This document shows, in pieces, positions 9,573 through 18,587 of a stretch of 64,000 nucleotides of DNA. Source of the stretch: AP-15 sp963703665 (GTDB lineage: Bacteria > Pseudomonadota > Alphaproteobacteria > ATCC43930 > CGMCC-115725). The stretch's first letter is position 1; each line of letters starts with the position of its first letter. A program made the position numbers and the translations under genes. The DNA is taken from assembly GCA_963703665.1 (NCBI GenBank), contig CAVPFB010000007.1, positions 248,001 through 312,000 of the forward strand, in the 5' to 3' direction. The notes under the pieces are model-generated. The model was not told the origin of the DNA. It searched no databases and saw only the letters and a program-made list of their open reading frames with translations.

Positions 9573-10604
9573 TCAAGCCGCAGCGTGCGGCCGCCGCCAG
9601 AGCTGGCGCCAGCTCGGCACCCCGCCCAGCGGCTCGGCGATGGTCAAGGCGCGCATCACCGCCCGCGCCAGGCAATCGGCCGCCGCGCTGCCGAGCCGCA
9701 GCAGCATGGCGGGGTGCGCCGTCGGGCCGGTTCCGGTCGCCAGCGCGAACACGCTGTCGCCGTCGAACGGCGTGTGGATCGGCCGGATCGCGCGGGCGAG
9801 CCCGTCCTGCGCCATGATCGCCAGACGCCGGCAGCCGGTCTTGTCGAGTGCCGCGTCGGTGGCGACGACGGCGATCGTCGTGTTGACGCCGGCGACGACG
9901 ACCTTGCATTCGCGAGAAATCCTCGGGATCGAAGGAGCCTCGGGGACCGCCGGCTGCGGGTCGATCTCGCCGGGCAACGCCAGATCGGCCGCCCAGAAGC
10001 GCCCGCAATCGGGCCGCACCACCGCGCCCCAGCTGTTGACGGCGACGACGGCGCCGACCGTGGCGCCGCCGGCAAGAGCGAGAGATGCGCTGCCGATGCC
10101 GCCTTTAAGCCGACCGGCGGTGGCGCCGAGGCCGGCCCCGGCGTTCCCCAGGGCGAACTCTTTCGTTGCGGCCCCGACCGCGCTGCGGCCGAGCGCGCGA
10201 TAGGGCGGCTCGCCCGACCACGTCCGCCGTCCCGGAAAGGTCAGGTCGAACAGGACCGCCGCGGGGACGATCGGCACCCGGATCAGTGGGGAACGCATGG
10301 TCGAGCCGACGGCAAAGCCGCGCCCGGCCGCGGCGAGCCATTCCATGACCCCGGCAGCCGCATCGAGGCCAAAGGCCGAGCCGCCCGACAGCACCACGGC
10401 GTCGACCCGGTCGACCAGCGCGTCGGGGGCGAGCAATTCGGTCTCGCGGGCGCCGGGCGCGCCGCCGCGGACATCGACCGAAGCGGTCGCCGGCACTTCG
10501 GCCAGCACCACCGTCGTGCCGCTGACGCCGCCCCGATCCTCGGCCTGGCCGACCAGAATCCCCGGCACGTCGGTGATCAGATTGCGCAGACCGCTCTTGG
10601 CCAT
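9573..10604 (-). CDS. P1 family peptidase (DmpA/L-aminopeptidase-D-esterase type)
   Basis: 343 residues. N-terminal-nucleophile peptidase fold related to DmpA and to 6-aminohexanoate-oligomer hydrolases; such enzymes self-cleave into two chains. Seen motifs: NLITDVPGILVGQ, the glycine-rich GGSAFGLDAAAGV, ALGRSAVGAATKE, LGATAGRLKGGIGSAS and VNSWGAV. The reading frame is intact although it sits between the damaged liv operon and a truncated amidohydrolase. It is divergent from the latter with 76 bases between. Substrate unknown. Confidence 0.85.
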   Translation of the reverse strand: MAKSGLRNLITDVPGILVGQAEDRGGVSGTTVVLAEVPATASVDVRGGAPGARETELLAPDALVDRVDAVVLSGGSAFGLDAAAGVMEWLAAAGRGFAVGSTMRSPLIRVPIVPAAVLFDLTFPGRRTWSGEPPYRALGRSAVGAATKEFALGNAGAGLGATAGRLKGGIGSASLALAGGATVGAVVAVNSWGAVVRPDCGRFWAADLALPGEIDPQPAVPEAPSIPRISRECKVVVAGVNTTIAVVATDAALDKTGCRRLAIMAQDGLARAIRPIHTPFDGDSVFALATGTGPTAHPAMLLRLGSAAADCLARAVMRALTIAEPLGGVPSWRQLWRRPHAAA

Positions 10605-10680
10605 ACGGGTTTCGCTCCTCCGAAAGTTTTGCCTATATCATCCGCGTTCCCGCCGTGCCCGCGAGAAAGGTCCCGCCGCC

Positions 10681-11032
10681 ATGACCGTCACCGTGATCAG
10701 AAGCGCCGACTGGGTCGTCGCCTGGGACGAGGGCGCCTCACGGCACGTCTACCGTCGCGATGTCGACATTGCCTTTGCCGACGACTGCATCGCCTTTCTC
10801 GGCAAGAATTACCAGGGTCCGGCGGACCGGGTCGTCGACGGCCGCGACCGGCTGGTCCTGCCCGGACTTGATCGACATCCACTCGCATCCCGAGCACGAG
10901 CCGCTCTATCGCGGCGTGCGCGAGGAGCACGGCCTGCGCAACATGCACATGACCGGGCTCTACGAGCGCTCGCAGGCGTTCTCAGCGACAGACGACGAGG
11001 CCCGTGCCGCCAGCGCCGAATTCGCCTATTGA
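10681..11032 (+). pseudogene. amidohydrolase family protein, 5' remnant
   Basis: Only the first roughly 115 residues of a metal-dependent amidohydrolase (ATZ/TRZ/cytosine-deaminase-like) are present. The N-terminal beta-sandwich part MTVTVIRSADWVVAWDEG runs to RLVLPGL, then one extra T (GGACTTGATC near 10867) shifts the frame and the metal-site motif IDIHSHPEHEPLYRG follows. The frame ends TGA after SAEFAY at 11032 with none of the remaining roughly 350 residues downstream, so this is a true truncation in addition to the indel. Confidence 0.75.
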
Positions 11033-11071
11033 GCCTGACGCTTGGGGATTGACCGAGCTTGACAGCCTGCC

Positions 11072-11344
11072 TTACAGCTCGTTCGATCGCATGGCCTCCG
11101 GAATTGGCTCGCCGTCGCGGGATGCCGCCGCCAACCGCTCAAATTCCGCCACGGTCTCGCAGACGTGAACGCGAAGCCGCGGGTCGGAGTCGGCTTCGGC
11201 GATCATCGCTCTTTGATCGTGACGGGCTTGCTCGATCCGCGGGTAGCGAAACGAATGCCGCAGCCCCTCGGCCGGCGAAAACGTGTCATAGGCGAATTTG
11301 CCGCTGCGCTCGATCAGCGGGCCGATAAGCAGATCCCTCTTCAT
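11072..11344 (-). CDS. hypothetical protein, 90 residues
   Basis: Starts MKRDLLIGPLIERSGKFAYD after a strong GAGGAGA ribosome site seven bases upstream of the ATG, and ends TAA/TGA-free until a stop at 11072. Soluble, charged, no membrane segment, no recognised domain. It abuts the truncated amidohydrolase (40 bases) and is divergent from the HAD phosphatase across an AT-rich 222-bp gap. I do not recognise the family. Confidence 0.55.
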   Translation of the reverse strand: MKRDLLIGPLIERSGKFAYDTFSPAEGLRHSFRYPRIEQARHDQRAMIAEADSDPRLRVHVCETVAEFERLAAASRDGEPIPEAMRSNEL

Positions 11345-11566
11345 GAATCTCTCCTCGGCGCGAACCGCGCCTTTCCATCTATATAACCGAACAGGCAGGG
11401 CAATGCTCCGCTAATTATCGTAAATATTGGTAAAGATCATGGCAGCAATGTATATATCAGCGGACGCGTCAATATCTCATCAATAAATCACGCCGGCCGC
11501 AGGTCCAGCGAAGCGAGCCACTCGCGAGGGCTTGACCCCCATTGCGCCATCACCCAGGCTGCCCCC
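11345..11566. other. AT-rich divergent intergenic region
   Basis: 222 bases between two divergent starts. The middle (about 11380-11490) is clearly AT-richer than the rest of the window, with stretches such as TCTATATAACC and AATGTATATATCAG that could hold promoters for either side. No clear operator, riboswitch or terminator was seen. Confidence 0.4.
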
Positions 11567-12439
11567 ATGACCGTGCCGTGCATACCCGGAATTGCCGCAG
11601 TGGCGGCCCGCTACGACGGCTTCATCCTCGATCTGTGGGGTGTGATCCATGACGGCGTCGCGCCGCTGCCCGGCGCCATCGACTGCCTGCACGCCCTGAT
11701 CGCGGCCGGCAAGCGCATCGCTCTCCTGTCGAACGCGCCGCGCCGCGCCGACGACGTCGCTGGCCGCATCGCCCAGATCGGCGTGCCGGGCGGCACCTAT
11801 CATTGCGTCATGTCGTCGGGGGAAGAGGCCTGGCGGCATCTGCACCGCCGCGACGACCCGTTCTACGCGGCGCTCGGCCGGCGCTGTCTGCACATCTGCT
11901 CGGACCGCGACCTCGAAATTCGCGACGGCCTCGGGCTCGAATATGTCGACGACGCCGCGGCGGCAGAGTTCATCCTCAACACCGGGCCTGCCGGCTGGGA
12001 CGACACGATCGAGGATTATGCGCCGCTGCTGCACCGCGCCTTGGCGAAGGGTCTGCCAATGATCTGCGCCAACCCTGACCTGGTGGTCATGCACGGCGCA
12101 CGGCTCGCGCTGTGCGCCGGTGCGCTGGCGCAATGGTACGAGCAGGGGGGCGGCTATGTGCGCTGGCACGGCAAGCCGCACCGTTCGGTTTACGACAGCT
12201 GCCTCGCACTGCTCGGCATCGACGACCGCTCGCGCATCCTCGCGGTCGGCGACAGCCTGCGCACCGATATCGCCGGGGCCGCAGCGGCCGGTCTCGACAG
12301 CCTCTTCATCGCCGGCGGCATCCATGCGCAAGAGTTCGGCATGGCCGGCGCGGGGGAGCCGGATCTCGCGCGGATCGATTCGGCGCTGGGCGCTGGCAGC
12401 TATGCTCCGGTTGCGGTCGCGGGCCGCTTTTGCTGGTGA
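11567..12439 (+). CDS. HAD-IIA family sugar/nucleotide phosphatase (TIGR01459-like)
   Basis: 290 residues. Phosphatase of the haloacid dehalogenase superfamily, subclass IIA, the group of NagD/glycerol-phosphatases. Motif I appears as FILDLWGVIHDG (second Asp replaced by Trp, typical of the TIGR01459 subgroup), motif II as IALLSNAPRR, the conserved ICANPDLVVMHG in the cap region, the lysine as HGKPHRSVYD, and motif IV as ILAVGDSLRTDIAGA. In alphaproteobacteria this protein is often near ribF/ileS; that neighbourhood is absent here. Physiological substrate unknown. Confidence 0.88.
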   Translation: MTVPCIPGIAAVAARYDGFILDLWGVIHDGVAPLPGAIDCLHALIAAGKRIALLSNAPRRADDVAGRIAQIGVPGGTYHCVMSSGEEAWRHLHRRDDPFYAALGRRCLHICSDRDLEIRDGLGLEYVDDAAAAEFILNTGPAGWDDTIEDYAPLLHRALAKGLPMICANPDLVVMHGARLALCAGALAQWYEQGGGYVRWHGKPHRSVYDSCLALLGIDDRSRILAVGDSLRTDIAGAAAAGLDSLFIAGGIHAQEFGMAGAGEPDLARIDSALGAGSYAPVAVAGRFCW

Positions 12440-12478
12440 CGTTCCGCGGTCGGCACCGTTCGGACGGGTCTCGACCGC

Positions 12479-12820
12479 TCAGTGGCCGGCCGAATGCAGC
12501 ATCGTATCGCGCAGGCCGGTTTGGTAGCCGAGCCCGGTCGGGGTCATGATCGCGGTCGGCGGCAACGAACGGATCAGGCCCTTGCGCTCGAGGGCCGTCC
12601 ACACCGCCGGGTTGCGCAGGCCGGTGGCGTCGCGCGAGGCCACCACCGCCTCGCCGACATGAAAGTGGTCGCCGTGGGGCTGGGGCAGGCGAGTGAGCAC
12701 GACGCTGCCCGGCTCCTCCCCGGGTCGCGAATAATCGGGCAGGCGCGCGAGCTCCTGAAGCAGGGTCAAGGTCCTTAGCTGCAGGCCATTGAGATTGAGC
12801 GGGTTTCGCTTGGATGCCAT
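12479..12820 (-). CDS. conserved hypothetical protein, 113 residues
   Basis: A small soluble protein beginning MASKRNPLNLNGLQLRTLTL, followed by LARLPDYSRPGEEPGSVVLT and a histidine-rich PQPHGDHFHVGEAVVASRDA, then a C-terminal half that resembles a winged-helix (NPAVWTALERKGLIRSLPP). It looks like a conserved alphaproteobacterial protein of unknown function. It is convergent with the HAD gene and transcribed in the same direction as the EEP gene 75 bases upstream. Confidence 0.7.
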   Translation of the reverse strand: MASKRNPLNLNGLQLRTLTLLQELARLPDYSRPGEEPGSVVLTRLPQPHGDHFHVGEAVVASRDATGLRNPAVWTALERKGLIRSLPPTAIMTPTGLGYQTGLRDTMLHSAGH

Positions 12821-12895
12821 GCCGTCTGCTTAGCCCGCCGGAACGGCAGACGCAAGTTCATCGGCCTGGCCCGCCGCCGTGTCCGGTCGCGGTCT

Positions 12896-13774
12896 TCAGT
12901 CGAGCGCGGCGACGCGGCCAAATTGGACCCCCGCTCTGCGGCGCGCCGCCTGCGATGGCTCGCGCCGGCTGGCGTCGTCATCGGTCCACCACAGATTGCC
13001 GACCAGCGGCAGATGATCGGAGGCGAGGCGGGCGAGCGGCGAGCGGTAGACGTGAACCTCGCGCAACACCGCCGGGCCATCTGCATAAATCCGGTCGAGC
13101 GGCAGCATCGGCATCCAGGACGGGAAGGTGGGCGGCGCGGCACTCGGCCCGAGGCAGCGCTCGAGGGCGCGGATGCCGCCACTGCGAGGGCGCCACTCGT
13201 TCAGATCGCCGACCAGCAGCACCGCGTCCGCCGCCCGGCGGCCAGATGTGGAGGGCTCGCCGAGCACGGCGATCAGCCGATCGGCCTGCCACCGCCGCTC
13301 GCCGGCGTGGAGGCCGAAATGGGTGGCGAGCACGCGCAATACCCGGTCGCCGATCCTCAGCTCGGCGTCGAGCGCCGCGCGCGGCTCGTAAACCGATACC
13401 GCGAGGTCGATCGCGCGGGCGGCGGTGACCGGAAACCGAGTCAGGATCGCGTTGGCAAACCGTCCGCGACGACCGCGCGCACCGGCGCCGAGAACGACGC
13501 GGCGGCCGGTCGCCTCGGCGAGATAGGCCGCTTGATCATCGTTGAAGCCGTTGGCGCGGCGCACCCCGACTTCCTGTAGACAGGTTATGTCGGCATCGAT
13601 CTCGTGCAACACGGCCGCGATCCGCGCCGGGTCGTAACGGCGGTCGACCCCGACGCAGCCATGAATGTTGTAAGTGGCGATTTTGAGCGAGGGGAATTCT
13701 GTGACGGCGGGCGCAAGAAGACCGACCACCCCGCGGTCGTCGGGTACCGTCAATCGGGCCTGGATTGCTGACAT
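12896..13774 (-). CDS. endonuclease/exonuclease/phosphatase (EEP) family protein
   Basis: 292 residues of the DNase I/exonuclease III/phosphodiesterase fold. Catalytic landmarks are IATYNIHGCVGVD (Asn/His region), ADITCLQEVG (metal-binding Glu), ATHFGLH, LLVGDLNEW (Asp-Asn pair) and LASDHLPLVGN (Asp-His pair). Similar alphaproteobacterial proteins are often encoded with cardiolipin synthase/phospholipase D genes; none is seen here. The start at 13774 gives a poorly conserved first 30 residues, so the true start may be later, near SLKIATYN. Substrate unknown. Confidence 0.82.
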   Translation of the reverse strand: MSAIQARLTVPDDRGVVGLLAPAVTEFPSLKIATYNIHGCVGVDRRYDPARIAAVLHEIDADITCLQEVGVRRANGFNDDQAAYLAEATGRRVVLGAGARGRRGRFANAILTRFPVTAARAIDLAVSVYEPRAALDAELRIGDRVLRVLATHFGLHAGERRWQADRLIAVLGEPSTSGRRAADAVLLVGDLNEWRPRSGGIRALERCLGPSAAPPTFPSWMPMLPLDRIYADGPAVLREVHVYRSPLARLASDHLPLVGNLWWTDDDASRREPSQAARRRAGVQFGRVAALD

Positions 13775-13817
13775 ATCGCCTGAAATTCCTCCTCGACTGA
13801 GATGCCGCGCCGGCAGG

Positions 13818-13964
13818 TCATCCTAACGGCTGATCAAGCGGCGCCCGCCGCGGCATATGGCGCGGGATCTGCAAAACGTCATCCCAGGTCACCGGATATG
13901 CCTCGCCTGGAGCGATTTGCCGCAATCGCGCCGCGGTATAGTACGGCACGGGCAGCGCCGGCAT
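13818..13964 (-). CDS. possible small protein, 48 residues
   Basis: A short frame reads MPALPVPYYTAARLRQIAPG and continues EAYPVTWDDVLQIPRHMPRR. The composition looks protein-like rather than random antisense, and it occupies an otherwise empty 220-base gap upstream of the 3-hydroxybutyrate dehydrogenase. There is no convincing ribosome site and I recognise no family; it may be a remnant. Confidence 0.25.
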   Translation of the reverse strand: MPALPVPYYTAARLRQIAPGEAYPVTWDDVLQIPRHMPRRAPLDQPLG

Positions 13965-13995
13965 CGCCCTGGTAGCCGATATGAGGAAAAAACTC

Positions 13996-14778
13996 ATGCT
14001 AAAAGGTAAAATCGCAATCGTCACCGGCTCGACCAGCGGGATCGGGCTCGGCATCGCCACGGCGCTCGCGGCCGAAGGCTGCGCGGTGATGCTGAACGGG
14101 TTTGGCGATCCTGGCGCGATCGAAAAGCTGCGAGCGGAACTGGCCGCCGCGCATGGCATCGAGGTCGCCTATTCCCCGGCGGACATGTCGAAGCCTGCCC
14201 AGATCCGCGATCTGGTCGGCGCTACCCTGCGCCGTTTCGGCGGCGTCGACATCCTGGTCAACAACGCCGGTATTCAGCACGTCGCCAAAATCGTCGATTT
14301 CCCCGAGGACCGGTGGGACGCGGTCATCGCGATCAATATGAACGCCGCGTTTCACGCGATCAAGGCGGCGCTGCCGCACATGATGGCAAACAAATCGGGC
14401 CGGATCGTCAACATCGCTTCGGCCCACGGCCTTGTCGCCAGCGGCGAAAAGGCCGCCTACGTCACCGCCAAACACGGGCTGGTCGGCTTGACCAAAGTGG
14501 TCGCGATCGAGACCGCGAACGACGGCGTCACCTGCAATGCGATCTGCCCCGGCTGGGTTTTGACCCCGTTGGTGCAACAGCAGATCGAAGCCCGCGCCGC
14601 GGCCGAGGGCATCCCGGTGCAGCAGGCGCGCGAGGATCTGCTGCGCGAAAAGCAGCCGATGCTCGACTTTACGACACCGGAACAGATCGGCGCTCTTGCG
14701 GTATTTCTGTGCGGCGAGACCGCCAGGACGATCACCGGCGCCGCTCTGTCGGTGGATGGCGGCTGGGTCGCGCAATAG
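13996..14778 (+). CDS. bdhA: 3-hydroxybutyrate dehydrogenase
   Basis: 260 residues, the family's usual length. Short-chain dehydrogenase that interconverts 3-hydroxybutyrate and acetoacetate with NAD, in polyhydroxybutyrate/ketone-body metabolism. Seen: VTGSTSGIGLGIA (cofactor loop), LVNNAGIQHVA, NIASAHGLVAS (catalytic Ser), YVTAKHG (Tyr-x-x-x-Lys) and the family-typical CNAICPGWVLTPLVQQQI. The ATG at 13996 is chosen over the one at 13981 because GAGGAAA sits in the right place in front of it and the protein then matches the family N-terminus. It shares a theme with the mmgR-type sRNA at the window start, but no link is shown. Confidence 0.93.
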   Translation: MLKGKIAIVTGSTSGIGLGIATALAAEGCAVMLNGFGDPGAIEKLRAELAAAHGIEVAYSPADMSKPAQIRDLVGATLRRFGGVDILVNNAGIQHVAKIVDFPEDRWDAVIAINMNAAFHAIKAALPHMMANKSGRIVNIASAHGLVASGEKAAYVTAKHGLVGLTKVVAIETANDGVTCNAICPGWVLTPLVQQQIEARAAAEGIPVQQAREDLLREKQPMLDFTTPEQIGALAVFLCGETARTITGAALSVDGGWVAQ

Positions 14779-14918
14779 GGCGGTCCTGGTCTGCAGCGAA
14801 ATGGTCCTCGGTCGCGCCATGAAGCCGCCGCACACTACCTCAGCTGCCGGCCGTTGCAATCCTTGCGGGGTAATCCGCCCTCGGCCGCCGGGCTCGGCGC
14901 TGCGGGGCCGGGGCCGGG

Positions 14919-14947
14919 TTGACATCCTGTTGCCGCGACCCTACGGG
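14919..14947 (+). promoter_or_regulatory. possible promoter of homospermidine synthase
   Basis: TTGACA (14919-14924) and TACGGG (14942-14947) are spaced by 17 bases and end about 30 bases before the start codon of the homospermidine synthase gene. Consensus match only; the -10 element is weak. Confidence 0.35.
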
Positions 14948-14977
14948 TTCACGCCCTCCGATCAGCATTGGAGCGTC

Positions 14978-16396
14978 ATGTTCGACCAGAAGCACGCCGC
15001 TTTCCCCGGCCGCCTCGCGATCGTCGGCTTTGGCAGCATCGGCCAGGGAGTTTTGCCGCTGCTGCTGCGCCATCTCGAGATCGAGCCGGCCCAGATCACG
15101 ATCCTCACCGCCGAAGCGCGCGGCCGCGATGTTGCTGACCAGTACGGCGTCGCGCTCGTCGAAGCCGCGTTGACCCGAGAGAATCACCGGGACCTGTTGG
15201 CATCCCGGATTGCCGACGGAGATTTTCTCCTCAACCTTTCGGTCGACGTGTCGAGCACGGCGCTGATCGAACTGTGCCAGCAGAGAGGCGCACTTTATCT
15301 CGATACCTGCATCGAGCCCTGGCCGGGCGGCTACACCGACCCAAACCTTTCGCCCTCGGCGCGCTCGAATTATGCGCTGCGCGACAGTGCGCTGGCGCTG
15401 CGCCGCCGCTTCCCGCACGGGCCGACCGCGGTCGTGACCCACGGGGCCAATCCGGGCTTGGTCTCGCACTTCGTCAAGCAGGCGCTGATCGATCTCGCCC
15501 GCGATTTGGCGCCCGGCGTCGCCGTTCCGCAGGATCGCGCCGCGTGGGGCCGCCTCGCCCAGGGTCTCGGCATCAAGGTCATTCACATCGCCGAACGCGA
15601 TACCCAGGTCGCGACGGTTCCCAAGATGCCGGGCGAGTTCGTCAACACCTGGTCGATCGACGGCTTCGTCAGCGAAGGCTCGCAGCCGGCCGAACTCGGC
15701 TGGGGGACCCACGAACGCCATTTCCCGGTGGACGGAGGCCGTCACGATTTCGGCAGCGGTGCCGCGATCTACCTGTTGCGGCCCGGCGCCGCCACCCGGG
15801 TGCGCAGCTGGACGCCGCTCGAAGGGCCCTATCACGGGTTTCTGATCACTCATGGCGAATCGATCTCGATCGCCGATTTCCTGACCGTGGCCGATGGCGG
15901 CGGCAACGCGCATTTCCGGCCGACCTGCCACTACGCCTATCATCCGTGCGACGACGCGGTGCTGAGCGTGCACGAATTCGCCGGCAAAAACTGGCGGCTT
16001 CAAGACCGCAAGCGTCTGATGATGGTCGAGATCACGCAGGGGACCGATGAGCTGGGGGTGCTGCTGATGGGTTCGCCCAAAGGGGTCTACTGGTACGGCT
16101 CCCGGCTGACGATCGAGGAAGCGCGGCGGGTCGCGCCGCACAACAATGCGACGTCTCTCCAGGTGACCGCGGCGGTCCTGGCCGGGGTCGTGTGGGCATT
16201 GGAGCATCCTCGCGCCGGGGTGGTCGAGCCCGAGGATCTGGATTTCGCGCGTATCCTCGACATCGCTCGGCCTTATCTCGGAGATGTGGTCGGGGTCTAC
16301 GGCGATTGGACCCCGCTCGACGGCCGCGAAACGCTGTTTGCCGAAGACCTCGACCGCGACGACCCGTGGCAGTTCAAGAACATCCGCGTCCTCTGA
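14978..16396 (+). CDS. hss: homospermidine synthase
   Basis: 472 residues. NAD-dependent enzyme that makes sym-homospermidine from putrescine (and spermidine), a main polyamine of many alphaproteobacteria. The saccharopine-dehydrogenase-like Rossmann start is LAIVGFGSIGQGVLPLLLRH; further conserved stretches are LYLDTCIEPWPGGY, VTHGANPGLVSHFVKQAL, GTHERHFP, LITHGESISIADFL and HYAYHPCDDAVLS. The ATG at 14978 has a GGAG nearby and begins the family-like N-terminus, although the frame is open further upstream. A complete, intact gene. Confidence 0.94.
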   Translation: MFDQKHAAFPGRLAIVGFGSIGQGVLPLLLRHLEIEPAQITILTAEARGRDVADQYGVALVEAALTRENHRDLLASRIADGDFLLNLSVDVSSTALIELCQQRGALYLDTCIEPWPGGYTDPNLSPSARSNYALRDSALALRRRFPHGPTAVVTHGANPGLVSHFVKQALIDLARDLAPGVAVPQDRAAWGRLAQGLGIKVIHIAERDTQVATVPKMPGEFVNTWSIDGFVSEGSQPAELGWGTHERHFPVDGGRHDFGSGAAIYLLRPGAATRVRSWTPLEGPYHGFLITHGESISIADFLTVADGGGNAHFRPTCHYAYHPCDDAVLSVHEFAGKNWRLQDRKRLMMVEITQGTDELGVLLMGSPKGVYWYGSRLTIEEARRVAPHNNATSLQVTAAVLAGVVWALEHPRAGVVEPEDLDFARILDIARPYLGDVVGVYGDWTPLDGRETLFAEDLDRDDPWQFKNIRVL

Positions 16397-16809
16397 GCGC
16401 AGGCAGCGGGCCGGCGACCGGACTTTCCGGCAGGCGCGCTCGCACTCCCTGGTCGCCCCGCGCTGCGGCGATCTCGCCGGCGAGTTGCCGGGAACGATCG
16501 GGCGTTTTCAGCAGGCGCGACAGGGGACCAGACCCGGCCGCGTAGCCGGAGGCGAACAGCATCGTGAGCCCCGGCATTTGCTCGATCGCCTGGCGCGCCA
16601 CCTCGATGCCGTCGCGCCCCGGCATTACGATGTCGGTGAACAGGACGTCGATCCGCGTGCCCCTGGCGCAGCATCGCGAGCGCGGCCGCGCCGTCGGGTG
16701 CGGTCGCCGCGGCGTAGCCATGCTCTTCCAGGACGCGGCTCGCATAGTCGCGAACATCAGGGCCGTCCTCGACGACCAGAATGGTTTTCTGTGCCGGATT
16801 GAGCTGCAT
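16374..16809 (-). pseudogene. response regulator receiver protein, one frameshift
   Basis: Stand-alone CheY-like receiver domain (about 145 residues). First frame: TILVVEDGPDVRDYASRVLE with the acidic pocket (ED). Near 16668 the run GGGG in CAGGGGCACG displaces the frame by one; the second frame continues IDVLFTDIVMPGRDGIEVAR (phospho-acceptor Asp) and LTMLFASGYAAGSG (Ser/Thr switch position). A conserved Lys would be in LLKTPDR. No histidine kinase is adjacent. An extra G in a G-run suggests a sequencing indel. Confidence 0.75.
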
Positions 16810-16953
16810 GGCCGGGCCGCCCCCAAACTCGATGACCCAAAACGTCGGCCACGATCCGACCTCGGCATACGCCGGCCGAATCGGCGCGGCCACTGCTGCC
16901 GAGGGTCATAGAGGCATTGACTGTTGCCCGAATGGCTCAGCCCCCGTTCGCGA

Positions 16954-18537
16954 TCAATGCCGGAACCGTCGGATGCCGGTGAACGCCATGGCGAGGCCGG
17001 CGGCGTCGGCGGCGGCGATGACTTCCGGGTCGCGCACCGATCCGCCGGGCTGGATCACCGCGGTGACGCCGGCGGCGATCGCCGCTTCGAGCCCATCGGC
17101 GAACGGGAAGAACGCGTCCGAGGCGAGCACCGAGCCTCGGGTCGGAGTCTCCGGCGATCCCGCTTGGCGAGCGATTTCTGCGGCCTTGGCGGCGGCGACC
17201 CGCACGCTGTCGACGCGGCTCATCTGGCCGGCGCCGATGCCTACCGTGGCTCCGCCACGGGCGAAGACGATCGCGTTCGACTTGACGTGCTTGACCACCT
17301 GCTCGGCGAACAGCAGGTCGGCAATCTCGTCTTCGCCGGGCATCCGGCTGGTGACGATGCGCAACGCCTCGCGCCCGACCCGCAGCCGATCGCGCTGTTG
17401 GACCAGAAACCCGCCCGATACCGAACGAAAGGCGAGCCCGGCTGCCGTCGGCTCGGGCATGGCGCCAGTCGCCAGCAGCCGCAGCGCCGGCCTGCGGCCG
17501 AGCAGCGCCGCCGCCTCCTGTCCGATGTCGGGGACGATGACGATTTCGACAAAGATCCGGGTGATCGCCTCCGCCGTGGCCGGGTCGAGCGGACGGTTTA
17601 CGGCGACGACGCCACCAAAGGCGCTCTGTGGATCGCAGGCGAGCGCCTTGGCCCAGGCCTCGCGCAGGCTCGCGCCGATAGCGACGCCGCAGGGATTGGC
17701 GTGCTTGACGATCGCCGCCGCCGGCGGCGCGAACTCGGCCACCAGCTCGAAGGCTGCATCGGCGTCGGCATGATTGTTGTAGGACAATTCCTTGCCCTGG
17801 AGCTGCCGCGCGCTCGCGACCCCCGCGCGGGGCTCGCCGGTACGATAGAAGGCAGCCGCTTGGTGCGGGTTCTCGCCATAGCGCAGCCGTTGTGAGAGCC
17901 GTCCGGCGACGACCAGGGTTTCGGGAAATGTTCCGCCGTCCTCGTGCGCCATCCACTCGGCGATCGCCGCATCGTATGCCGCGGTCGCCGCGTAGGCCTT
18001 GCCCGCGAGGCTGCGGCGCAGCGTAGCACCGACGGCTCCGTCCCCGGCTTCGATCGCGGCCAGCACCCGATCGTAATCGGCGGGATCGCCGACCACGGTC
18101 ACGCTGTCGTGGTTTTTGGCGGCGGCGCGCAGCAACGCCACACCGCCGATGTCGATGTTCTCGATCGCCTCCTCGCGGCTGGCCCCAGCGGCGATGGTCT
18201 CGGAAAAGGGGTAAAGATTGCACACCAGCAAATCGATCGAGGCGATGCCCCGCGCGCCCAGCTCGGCAAGATGATCCGGCCGGTCGCGGCGCGCCAACAA
18301 GCCGGCATGGATCACCGGGTGCAGGGTCTTCACCCGGCCGCCGAGAAATTCCGGCATGCCGGTTGCCGCGGCGACCTCGGTGACCGGCAGCCCTGCCGCC
18401 ATCAGCGCCCGCGCGGTGCCGCCGGTCGAGATCAAGGCCACGCCGCGCGCTGCCAGCGCACCGGCAAAAGCGACGATCCCAGTCTTGTCGGCGACCGAGA
18501 GGAGCGCGCAGCGGATCGTTGGCGGCGAGGCGTTCAT
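16954..18537 (-). CDS. purH: bifunctional AICAR transformylase/IMP cyclohydrolase
   Basis: 527 residues, full length; last two steps of de novo purine synthesis. The N-terminal IMP cyclohydrolase part has ALLSVADKTGIVAFA, LISTGGTARAL, GGRVKTLHPVIHAGLL and NIDIGGVALLRAAAKNH. The transformylase part has RYGENPHQAAAFY, LQGKELSYNNHADADAA, IVKHANPCGVAIG, KSNAIVFARGGATVGIGAGQ and SDAFFPFADGL. No frameshift in 1.6 kb. It follows the GT4-type transferase and heparinase genes on the same strand, a cluster order common near purH in alphaproteobacteria. Confidence 0.96.
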   Translation of the reverse strand: MNASPPTIRCALLSVADKTGIVAFAGALAARGVALISTGGTARALMAAGLPVTEVAAATGMPEFLGGRVKTLHPVIHAGLLARRDRPDHLAELGARGIASIDLLVCNLYPFSETIAAGASREEAIENIDIGGVALLRAAAKNHDSVTVVGDPADYDRVLAAIEAGDGAVGATLRRSLAGKAYAATAAYDAAIAEWMAHEDGGTFPETLVVAGRLSQRLRYGENPHQAAAFYRTGEPRAGVASARQLQGKELSYNNHADADAAFELVAEFAPPAAAIVKHANPCGVAIGASLREAWAKALACDPQSAFGGVVAVNRPLDPATAEAITRIFVEIVIVPDIGQEAAALLGRRPALRLLATGAMPEPTAAGLAFRSVSGGFLVQQRDRLRVGREALRIVTSRMPGEDEIADLLFAEQVVKHVKSNAIVFARGGATVGIGAGQMSRVDSVRVAAAKAAEIARQAGSPETPTRGSVLASDAFFPFADGLEAAIAAGVTAVIQPGGSVRDPEVIAAADAAGLAMAFTGIRRFRH

Positions 18538-18587
18538 CGGCCGGGTATAAGATCGAGCGCGGTCCCGGACAAGCCCGTGGGCCTAGG

